Shown here one piece after another: positions 1-5,189 of a stretch of 5,189 bases of DNA. The stretch comes from Acetobacteraceae bacterium (GTDB taxonomy: Bacteria > Pseudomonadota > Alphaproteobacteria > Acetobacterales > Acetobacteraceae): contig CANJXD010000425.1 of assembly GCA_947478535.1 (NCBI GenBank), positions 1-5,189 of the forward strand. Direction: 5' to 3'. Numbering within the stretch: position 1 is the first letter of the stretch; every line of letters begins with the position of its first letter. Below the pieces are notes generated by a model that saw only the letters and a program-made list of their open reading frames with translations, had not been told where the DNA came from and did not search any database. The translations under genes and the position numbers were made by a program.

Positions 1-3000
1 AATGATGCGATGTTCGTGGACGACACCACCGTCAGCGCCACGCTCGATGGTGGCGCCGGCGACGATCGGGTGCAGGTCGGCCAGATCTTCGGCTTCAAGC
101 GCGATGCGGTGAATGGCGGCATGTTGCCGGGCGATGCCTTCCCGACGCTGATCCCCACCACGCGCGGCTGGCTGAGCCCCGGAAATGGCGCGCCGCTGCT
201 GGTGCATGGCGGCACCGGCAACGACCAGGTGACGGTCTATTCCAACAAGGCCGAACTGCGGATCGAGGGCGATGACGGCGACGACCTGGTGACGGTGCGC
301 GCCTTCGCGCTGGCGCAACTCAGCCAGCAGACGCCGGGAGCGGAAGGGGGCGGTATCTTCCTCGATCCCGTCACCGGCGCCGCGCGCCCATTCATCGGCA
401 GCACCGCGAGCCCCATCATGCGCGCCGGCGGCACCAGCGATGAGGTGCGGGTCAATGTGAATGCGCCGGTCTCGGTCGATGGCGGCACGGGCTTCGACAA
501 GCTCAGCGTGCTCGGCACCGAATTCGCCGACGACCTGGTGGTGGACAACCACGGCGTGGCGGGCGCTGGGCTCGCGGTGCGCAACGCCGCGGTGGAGGTG
601 CTGGAGGTCGATGGCCTGGAAGGCGACGACGAGTTCTACGTGCAATCCACGGCGGCTGGCACCGGCTATCGGGTCATCGGCGGCCTCGGCACCGACGCCA
701 TCAATGTGACCGGTGATGTGGGCGAGGACATCGTGACGCGCGAGCTGGAGGGTCTGCCCGGCGCGATCGACCACCTGGTCACCTCCAAGGATCCGAACTA
801 CCAGGGCGTCGCGGCGGAGGGCTTCGGCTACAATGTGGCGGGCGCGCAGGAAGGCCTCGTCGTCATCAGCGAGACCGCGGGCTTCACCGCGGTGCGTGAG
901 GGCGGGCCAGGTGCGGTGGACTTCTACACCGTGCGTCTCGCCCGCGCGCTGATGCAGAACGAGGTGGTCTATGTCGCCGTCTCCGCCACGCGCTCCGCGC
1001 AGGAGGAGGCGTCCAACAGACTGATCAATCCGGGCGGGCTGGCCAATGGCCCGGGCGACAGCATCTGGCTGAGCACCCAGGCGCCGAGCGGTGTGCTGAC
1101 CGATGCCGCCTTCCAGCGCAGCGTCACCGTGAATGGCGTGGTCACCAAGCCTGCGAACCGGGCGGTTGTGCTGCGCTTCGACGGCAGCAACTGGCAGGCC
1201 GCGCAATCGGTCTTCGTCTATGCGCCAAACGACACGCGCGCCGAGGGCGAGCGTGTGGTGGCGATCCAGCACGCCGTCATCGCCGGCCCGTCCGACTACA
1301 GCAATGCCGCGATCCGCAACGTCGAGGTGACAGTCCGCGACAACGACACCCCCGGCGTGCAGGTCTTCCAGATCCAGGCCGGCAGCTACAACGTGAAGAG
1401 CCGCACCTTCGTCGAGGACGGACGGACCTTGGTGGTCGAAGGCACCAGCCAGACCAGGATCAGCGACCAGGTGCTTGTACAACTGTCGCGGCCGCCCGCG
1501 GCGGGCAAGGTGGTGGTGGTGGATCTGGGTCTCTCCGCCGAATCCGACGAGCAGGTGCGGTTGAGCAATCCGCTGAACGATGTGCGGATGAAGGAGGTGA
1601 GCGGCCGCTGGCAGATCACCTACAGCGCGACCGATTGGAGCCGCGCCGTGTTGATCGGCATCGAGGCGCGCGACGATGCGCGCAAGGAAGACCCCGCCGT
1701 TGCGGTGATCAACTTCACCCGCAATGCCGCCACGACCGACGCCGCCTACGTCTTCCCGAACTTCCGCGCCGGCCCGCAATCCCTGACTGTCGAGGTGATC
1801 GACAACGACACGGCCGGCGTGCTGACGTTGCAATCGAACAACAACACGCTGCTGATCGGCGGCACCGATCGCACCCAGGGCACGACCGAGCTGCGGGATG
1901 GCTACGGCATCCGCCTGACCCAGCAGCCGACGTCGGAGGTCAAGGTGGCGCTGCTAACCGACGGGCTGGCGGATGTGGTGCGCGTCAGAGGTGTCGCCGC
2001 GGTCTATGAGGCGATCGGCACCTTGCGCGAATCGCCCGGCTTCGACGGGGACGTGGTGTTCAAGGCCAATGCCGGCCTGGGCGTGATCGAGCGCGGCGAG
2101 GCCTTCAAGGCCGGCAGCTTCATCGCGGAAGGTTTTCGCGCCGGCGAATTGCTGCGGATCAGCAATGCCGGCGCGCTGTCGGGCGATTACGTCATCGCCT
2201 CGGTCAGCGCCGATCGCATCACGCTGACCACTGGCCTGGCGCTGGCGGGGCCCAGCACGGTGGCGGGCGTGACCTTGAGCGAGCTGACCCGCTACGGCCT
2301 CTATGAGGGTCAGGTCTCGCTCAATGCGGCGGGGCGCGAGCTCAGCCGTCTGGATGGCAAGGGCTGGCTGGCTGATGGCTTCCTCGAAGGCCAGCGCGTG
2401 CGGCTGACCGACGGGCGAAACAGCGCCGACTTCAAGATCGCGCTGATCGTCGGCAGCAACGAAACCCGTGACACCACGCTGGTCTTCACCAGCGAGGGCG
2501 GGCTGCCGGCGTGGATCGGCGAGCGCGGCAACAGCGCCCTGACGGTGGTGCGCATCGCCGCCATGGCGACGTTCGACACCACGAACTGGTTCGTGACGCA
2601 AAGCGTCGAGCTGGCGGTGGACCAGAACTTTGCGCTGCCGCCGGTGCGCGAGGGCGTGAAGGTCTATCCGGCATCACTGCATCTGCTGTCCAAGCTGCGC
2701 GGCCCGGTCGAGGTCGAGGGCGGCGTGACCGGCGCCGATCGCACGCTGGAGCCCGCCGCGAAGCTGCCTGGGGAGAAGGACGGCTACGCCTTTGTGGTGG
2801 CGCCGCAGCCGCCGGAATCGCAGCAGGTCGATACGCTGAACATCTTTGGCGACGGCAGCTTGCAGAACCTCGACGGCAAGATGGATGCGACCGGAATTCG
2901 TGGCCTCGGCATGGCCGATGGGCTGAACTTCGGCCTTGGCGGCACGGTCTTCGGCGAAACCGGGACCTTCAAGGACGGCATCCGGCTGACCCAGATCGCC

Positions 3001-5189
3001 GTCAGCGAGGGGCGCTTGCAGACCAGCCCGAGCCTCAGCACCATCGAGGTGGTGAACCTGATGCTGGGCCAGGGCGATGACGGGCTCGACATCGCGGGCA
3101 CGTTGAACAACGTCACCGATCTCAGCGTGACCGGCAGCTTCGTGATCGATCCGGTCGCCGCCGGCGGCACCATTGCGCTGCCCGGCTTCGACTGGATCGC
3201 GGCCGGCTTCCTCCCCGGCCAGCGGGTCAGCATCCTGGGGCAGAGCGATGTCTGGGTGGTGGCGGGCGTGGCCGATGACAGCGCCGATCCGAACGACAAC
3301 AGCCTGCTCAAGCTGAACGGCGTGCCGCTGCCCGCCCTGGCCGGGATCCAGACGCTGACCGCGCGCGATCCGCTTGTGGAGTCGGCAGCCAGCGTGACCA
3401 TCGCACCCACCGCCGATGGCGGCACGCTGACCCGCACGATCGGCAATTGGCTGGCCGATGGCCTGCTGGCCGGCCATCTGATCACGATGGGCACGCCCGA
3501 TGGCGTGGCGCGGTGGCGCATCGCCGCGATCTCGCTTGATGGCAAGGTGCTGACGCTGGAGGGTGCGGTGCTGACCGCCGAGGCCGACGTCACGCGAGAG
3601 CTGTTCGTGCAAGGCCCGCATGGCGGGCTGACGCTGGTGCATGGCGGCGGCAACCAGGAGCTGGAGACCACCGGCCTGCTGGCGGTGGAGAGGGGCACGG
3701 CGCGGCTGACGCGCATGGACGGGCTCGACTGGGTGTCCGACCGCTATGTCGTGGGCCAGCGCGTGCAACTTTCCGGCGAGGGCTTCACCCGCAGCATCAC
3801 CGGCTTCGCCGATGCGACGACCGGCTTGCGGCCGGCCGGCAGCTTCGTGGGCTGGGGCGCGGGTGCCACGATGCTGCTCAGCGGCCCGGACTTCCTGGCC
3901 GATGCGGTGGCGCTGCGCAGCGTGCATGTGGTCGAGCCGCTGCGCTTTGAGGTGACGCTGCCGGTGCAGGTCGGCACGGCGGGCCTCACGCGCCTCGCCG
4001 GCAGTTGGATCACCGATGGCTTCGCGGCCGGGCAGCAGGTGCAGTTGAGCGGCTATGCCGAGAGCTTCTTCGTGCTCGACGTCACCGCCAGCGCGCTGAA
4101 GCTCAGCGGCGGCGCGCTGGTGGCGAGCGATGCCATCGTCACGCTGACGGTCGTAGGCTTCGACGGCGCGGTCGATGGGGGCGTGCGGATCGGTGGCGAC
4201 CGCCTGATCGTGGCCGGCGGCGGCGGTCCGGACTCGCCGCTGGTGCTCTACGGCGATACCTCGCAGGACGGCGCCTGGTATGCCGGACGGGCGCATGATG
4301 TCTGGGGCAGTGATTTCGGGCCGAAGCCCTATGACCGCTTCGCCACACTGGCCTGGGGCTGCAACGAGGATGCGAACTTCATCTTCCCGCTGGCCAACCC
4401 CTTCCGCCATGCCGGCAACGACGTGATCGAGGCGCGCAGCCTGTTCGGCGCCGTGGACGCGGATAGCCTGCCGACGGTCGGTATCACCGCCTATGGCGGC
4501 GCCGGCGCGGATACCATCATCGGCAGCCAGGCGGGCGACCATCTGGCGGGCGGTTCGGGCGATGACGTCATCCTCGGGCTGCGCGGCGCCGACCACATCT
4601 ATGGCGACAGCGGCGTGAACGTGGATATCAGCACGCGCGCGCTGTTCATCACGACGGTCGATGCCAGCCCGGCGCCGGAGCTGGACCCTGCGGCGCTGAC
4701 CACCGGCACCACCATCGCGCCTGCCCCCTCGCCGGTGCGCGACCGGATGCAGGCCGGGCGCGACACGCTGTATGGCGAGGGCGACGGCACCGCCGAAGGG
4801 AACGACACGATCGCCGCGGATATCATCTTCGGCGACCATGGCGTGGTCGTGCAGAAGGTGGCGGACCCGAACCTGCCGCCCGCGCTGCTGCAGAAGATCC
4901 AGACCACCGCGCTAAGCAGCGTCCAGGCCGTCATCTCGGCCGAGCCGACCAATGGCGCGGCGGATGTGATCTTCGGCAATGACGGCGACGACACCATCGT
5001 GGGCGGCCCGGGCAACGATGCGATCGATGGCGGTGGCCAAGCCGATACGATCTTCAACGACGGCACCGCGGCGGTCCAGCTTCGCGCCGCGGCGGCGCCG
5101 GTGACTGTGCAGGTGGTGGCGTTGCTCGGTGCGGAGGATGCGGTTGGGCTGCTGCAGGCGGCGCGGGCGCGTTGGGCGGCGAGCGGCCT
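1..5189 (+). CDS. Giant RTX / Calx-beta-type calcium-binding extracellular protein, internal fragment (both ends missing)
   Basis: Frame +1 has no stop in 1729 consecutive codons and enters and leaves the window open, so start, stop and true length are unknown. The translation is rich in Gly, Asp, Ala, Val and Thr and has a single Cys (residue 1454), typical of secreted beta-rich proteins. Recognisable parts are scattered GGxGxD motifs at the N-terminal side, Calx-beta-like units ending in DNDT (residues 447-450 and 601-604), six W-x-x-D-G-F modules and RTX nonapeptides from residue 1499. RTX repeats bind calcium and fold in a parallel beta roll outside the cell; such proteins usually leave by type I secretion using a C-terminal signal, which is not visible here. 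No catalytic motif was found, so an adhesin or matrix role is inferred. From memory the backbone resembles a family of several-thousand-residue Calx-beta/RTX proteins in high-GC bacteria. No membrane segment or signal peptide lies in this part. Confidence 0.93.
46..720 (+). other. N-terminal-side irregular RTX-like (GGxGxD) region of the giant protein
   Basis: Residues 16-240 carry separated Gly/Asp turns: DGGAGDDRVQV (16-26), HGGTGNDQVTVY (69-80), EGDDGDDLVTVRAF (89-102), DGGTGFDKLSVLGTEFADD (160-178), DGLEGDDEFYV (204-214) and IGGLGTDAINV (226-236). Each is followed by a hydrophobic beta-strand-like stretch. They have the G-G-x-G-x-D core of calcium-binding RTX repeats but are about 20 to 70 residues apart rather than in 9-residue register. 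The region therefore looks like a beta-helix or beta-roll with long loops instead of a standard RTX block. Calcium binding is plausible but less certain than for the C-terminal block. The region probably extends upstream, because the window opens inside the protein. Confidence 0.7.
721..855 (+). other. Conserved linker between the GGxGxD region and the first Calx-beta-like unit
   Basis: Residues 241-285 read as a short acidic linker containing RELEGLPGAIDHLVTSKDPN (247-266), then a Tyr-Gln-Gly step and YNVAGAQEG (278-286). From memory, related giant proteins carry a similar D-L-E-G-x-x-G-x-I-x-H-x-V segment just before their first Calx-beta unit, so this is probably a fixed part of the architecture. 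That recollection was not checked. No named domain or catalytic motif can be assigned. Confidence 0.45.
856..1347 (+). other. Calx-beta-like unit 1
   Basis: Residues 286-449 begin with the strand GLVVISETAG, followed by a V-R-E-G-G turn and FYTVRLARAL, matching the Calx-beta pattern of a strand, an E-G turn and a second strand ending in L-x-x-x. The unit contains FDGSNWQAAQSVFVYAPND (393-411), like the W-x-x-x-Q-x-V-x-V-x-A-x-D strand of Calx-beta domains, and closes on VEVTVRDNDT (441-450), the usual terminal strand and D-x-D. Calx-beta domains are calcium-binding beta sandwiches found in Na/Ca exchangers, integrin beta-4 and bacterial adhesins. At about 164 residues it is longer than the usual ~100. 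The extra length sits mainly between residues 330 and 375. Confidence 0.68.
1351..1809 (+). other. Calx-beta-like unit 2
   Basis: Residues 451-603 repeat the layout of unit 1: an opening strand after P-G-V, an E-D-G / V-E-G turn (474-481), VLVQLSRPPAAGKVVVVDL (491-509), then TDWSRAVLIGIEARDDARKE (544-563) and closing VEVIDNDT (597-604). The W-to-D spacing (W546 to D559, 13 residues) equals that of unit 1 (W398 to D411). This is the clearest Calx-beta-like unit in the window because both the paired strands and the final D-N-D are intact. Its length of about 153 residues again exceeds the family norm. A calcium-binding beta-sandwich role in a fibrous extracellular stalk is inferred. Confidence 0.7.
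2089..2277 (+). repeat. W-x-x-D-G-F module, copy A (degenerate)
   Basis: Residues 697-759. The core FIAEGFRAGELLRI (707-720) matches the consensus W-[IL]-x-D-G-[FL]-x-x-G-Q-x-V-x-L with F for W and E for D and Q. It is followed by GDYVIASVSADRITLTTGLAL (split here as GDYVIASVS at 728-736 and ADRITLTTGLAL at 737-748), giving the later strands seen in the other copies. The repeat exists at protein level only; no near-identical DNA copy was seen. The short, all-beta pattern suggests a small beta barrel or sandwich. Confidence 0.6.
2311..2562 (+). repeat. W-x-x-D-G-F module, copy B
   Basis: Residues 771-854. An introductory strand and LSRLDGKG lead into the core WLADGFLEGQRVRL (789-802), one of the best matches to the consensus. 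Later strands are FKIALIVGS (811-819) and TTLVFTSEGGL (825-835). It follows copy A directly, and together they fill the gap in Calx-beta-like unit 3. Confidence 0.68.
2725..3150 (+). other. Conserved inter-repeat segment without a named domain
   Basis: Residues 909-1050. Visible landmarks are GADRTLEPAAKLPGEKDGY (911-929), APQPPESQQVDTLNIFGDGS (935-954), GIRGLGMADGLNFGLGG (965-981) and STIEVVNLMLGQGDDGLDIA (1013-1032). The last is RTX-like (G-Q-G-D-D followed by a strand), suggesting a beta-helical stretch. I recall similar strings in other giant Calx-beta/RTX proteins, which suggests a fixed structural element, but I know no domain name or function for it. No catalytic or metal-binding cluster beyond the Asp-rich turns was seen. 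Confidence 0.5.
3151..3360 (+). repeat. W-x-x-D-G-F module, copy C
   Basis: Residues 1051-1120. The strand GGTIALPGFD leads into the core WIAAGFLPGQRVSI (1065-1078), with A in place of the usual D. Later strands are DVWVVAGVADD (1083-1093) and NSLLKLNGVPLPAL (1100-1113). The loop between them, DDSADPNDN (1092-1100), is acidic and could hold calcium, though that is only inferred. Confidence 0.66.
3394..3609 (+). repeat. W-x-x-D-G-F module, copy D
   Basis: Residues 1132-1203. VTIAPTADGGTLTRTIGN precedes the core WLADGLLAGHLITM (1150-1163). It continues with ARWRIAAISLDGKVLTLEG (1170-1188), the A-x-S-x-x-G-x-x-L-T-L step that also marks copies A and F. It follows copy C after an 11-residue spacer, so C and D form a near-tandem pair like A and B. 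Confidence 0.68.
3610..3672 (+). other. HGGGN segment between module pairs
   Basis: Residues 1204-1224 contain GPHGGLTLVHGGGNQELETT (1205-1224). The H-G-G-x-T-x-V-H-G-G-G-N string looks like part of the RTX-like backbone and separates modules C-D from E-F. From memory, a similar string occurs in related giant proteins. Function unknown. Confidence 0.4.
3673..3933 (+). repeat. W-x-x-D-G-F module, copy E (divergent)
   Basis: Residues 1225-1311. ARLTRMDGLD precedes the core WVSDRYVVGQRVQL (1244-1257). The G-F pair of the consensus is replaced by R-Y, but the W, D, G-Q-R-V-x-L spacing is exact. It continues with FTRSITGFADATTG (1262-1275) and the strand ATMLLSGPDFL (1289-1299). It is the longest copy apart from B and carries an extra Gly/Trp loop (1280-1288). 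Confidence 0.62.
3946..4155 (+). repeat. W-x-x-D-G-F module, copy F
   Basis: Residues 1316-1385. AGLTRLAGS precedes the core WITDGFAAGQQVQLSG (1336-1351), the copy closest to the consensus. The later part, FFVLDVTASALKLSGGALV (1357-1375), shows the V-T-A-S-x-L-x-L-S-G pattern. It has the same L-T-R lead-in as copy E and follows it after only a few residues, forming the third pair. Confidence 0.7.
4183..4494 (+). other. Conserved pre-RTX segment
   Basis: Residues 1395-1498 contain GGDRLIVAGGGGPDSPLVLY (1398-1417), GDTSQDGAWYAG (1418-1429), DFGPKPYDRF (1438-1447) and FIFPLANPFRHAGNDVIEAR (1460-1479). The Gly-rich G-G-G-G-P-D and A-G-N-D-V-I-E turns resemble RTX elements, so this probably caps or begins the C-terminal beta roll. 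It holds the only cysteine of the translated window (C1454, codon at 4360-4362), which has no partner here. I recall close counterparts in related giant proteins but no named domain. Confidence 0.5.
4495..4629 (+). repeat. RTX nonapeptide block: five repeats in exact register
   Basis: Residues 1499-1543 divide without gaps into five 9-mers: GGAGADTII, GSQAGDHLA, GGSGDDVIL, GLRGADHIY and GDSGVNVDI. They follow the RTX consensus G-G-x-G-x-D-x-[LIV]-x, with the third being the best match and the last degrading. In this family the G-x-G-x-D turns bind calcium between adjacent coils of a parallel beta roll and fold only after export into calcium-rich surroundings. This is the firmest functional signature in the window. 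Confidence 0.85.
4753..4842 (+). repeat. Second RTX-like patch
   Basis: Residues 1585-1614 read AGRDTLYGEGDGTAEGNDTI (1585-1604) and then ADIIFGDHGV (1606-1615 approximately). Two G-x-x-D-T-[LI] type turns and a final D-I-I-F-G-D-H-G turn mark broken RTX repeats. A Pro/Thr/Ala-rich loop (about 1555-1580) separates the patch from the first block. Confidence 0.62.
4954..5064 (+). repeat. Third RTX patch: three in-register nonapeptides
   Basis: Residues 1652-1688. After GAADVIF come three contiguous 9-mers: GNDGDDTIV (1659-1667), GGPGNDAID (1668-1676) and GGGQADTIF (1677-1685), ending in N-D-G. The middle one is a canonical G-G-x-G-x-D-x-[LIV]-x repeat. A helix-prone stretch (about 1620-1648, PPALLQKIQTTALSS and following) lies between this patch and the second, so the C-terminal beta roll is interrupted twice. 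Confidence 0.78.
5065..5189 (+). other. Ala-rich stretch after the RTX repeats, start of a further domain (cut by window end)
   Basis: Residues 1689-1729 are Ala- and Val-rich (TAAVQLRAAAAPVTVQVV, then LLGAEDAVGLLQAARARW and AASG). The last two bases, CT, encode Leu whatever the third base is, so the fragment ends ...ARARWAASGL. The A-R-A-R-W-x-x-x-G-L string is helix-like, unlike the beta-rich sequence before it. From memory, related giant proteins have a helix of this kind leading into another conserved domain. The frame stays open, so the gene continues downstream. Confidence 0.5.

Larger units (their letters stand above)
1813..2724 (+). other. Calx-beta-like unit 3, split by an insertion of two W-x-x-D-G-F modules
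   Basis: Residues 605-660 open like the other units (AGVLTLQSNNN, then IRLTQQPTSEVKVALLTDG at 637-655). The matching later strand, FDTTNWFVTQSVELAVDQN (858-876), comes only after about 200 more residues. It has the same F-D-x-x-N-W start as unit 1 and the same 13-residue step from W863 to N876. The gap between the two halves (residues ~697-854) is filled by modules A and B, annotated separately. The unit ends without a clear D-N-D, passing instead through a basic VYPASLHLLSKLRGPVEVEG segment (889-907). The split is my interpretation; a degenerate unit followed by unrelated domains is the alternative. Confidence 0.5.

Noticed and set aside
10..12. ATG near the left edge as a possible start of the gene
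   Set aside because: The frame is already open upstream of it, no ribosome-binding sequence can be judged in nine bases, and the sequence around it is mid-domain. The real start is almost certainly outside the window.
1635..2009. Plus-strand open frame of 124 codons
   Set aside because: Arg-rich out-of-frame translation inside Calx-beta-like units 2 and 3, with no domain and no separate start signal.
1954..2601. Minus-strand open frame of 215 codons
   Set aside because: Same codon-aligned antisense frame, bounded by the sense CTA at 1954. No domain was seen, and it lies under Calx-beta-like unit 3 and modules A-B of the plus-strand gene.
2511..3080. Plus-strand open frame of 189 codons in another frame
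   Set aside because: It overlaps the giant gene entirely, and its translation is Arg/Gly/Ala-rich without a domain. This is a typical out-of-frame shadow in GC-rich DNA.
2784..3716. Minus-strand open frame of 310 codons
   Set aside because: Ser/Pro/Val-rich translation without a domain, in conflict with both the plus-frame gene and the other antisense frame. Treated as a shadow.
2674..4839. Minus-strand open frame of 721 codons
   Set aside because: It is codon-aligned antisense to the giant gene and exists because TTA/CTA/TCA codons are nearly absent there. Its translation is a low-complexity Arg/Ala/Gly/His/Gln-rich mix with no recognisable domain, while the plus frame carries clear RTX motifs over the same bases.
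4599..5066. Minus-strand open frame of 155 codons with hydrophobic stretches
   Set aside because: The hydrophobicity follows from the reverse complement of Asp/Gly/Thr-rich RTX codons. The plus frame here encodes canonical nonapeptides.
1..5189. Promoters, terminators, tRNA genes, insertion sequences or CRISPR repeats
   Set aside because: There is no non-coding space. GC-rich inverted repeats occur by chance within the coding sequence, none is followed by a T-run, and no exact repeats with regular spacing or terminal inverted repeats were seen.

Overview
The window is one uninterrupted protein-coding frame. Frame +1 is open from base 1 to base 5189 (1729 whole codons plus two bases) with no stop, no credible start and no intergenic space. 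It is an internal piece of a giant gene whose two ends both lie outside the window. G+C is high (roughly two thirds by eye) and the third codon position is almost always G or C. The strong use of CTG, GCG/GCC and GGC, with GAT, AAT and CAT still common, fits a high-GC proteobacterium. An Acetobacteraceae/Roseomonas-like alphaproteobacterium is my guess, with low confidence; an actinobacterium is not excluded.

The product reads as a modular, acidic, Gly/Asp-rich extracellular protein of the RTX / Calx-beta type. In order: an irregular GGxGxD-rich region (residues ~16-240); a short conserved linker; two complete Calx-beta-like units (~286-449 and ~451-603), each closing on a D-N-D-T motif; a third Calx-beta-like unit (~605-908) split by two copies of a W-[IL]-x-D-G-F module; a conserved segment without a domain name known to me (~909-1045); four more copies of the W-x-x-D-G-F module (~1051-1385) with an HGGGN segment in the middle; another conserved segment (~1395-1498); then canonical RTX nonapeptides (~1499-1543) and two further RTX patches (~1585-1614 and ~1652-1688). 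The window ends in an Ala-rich stretch that looks like the beginning of a further domain.

Nothing else in the window is supported. The long antisense frames, including one over 2 kb, are shadows: sense codons that would read as antisense stops (TTA, CTA, TCA) are almost absent from this GC-rich gene. No RNA gene, mobile element, CRISPR array, promoter or terminator was seen. The likely role is a calcium-stabilised secreted or surface-attached protein (adhesin or matrix type), probably exported by a type I secretion system. This is inferred from domain type only, because the N-terminus, C-terminal secretion signal and neighbouring genes are all outside the window.
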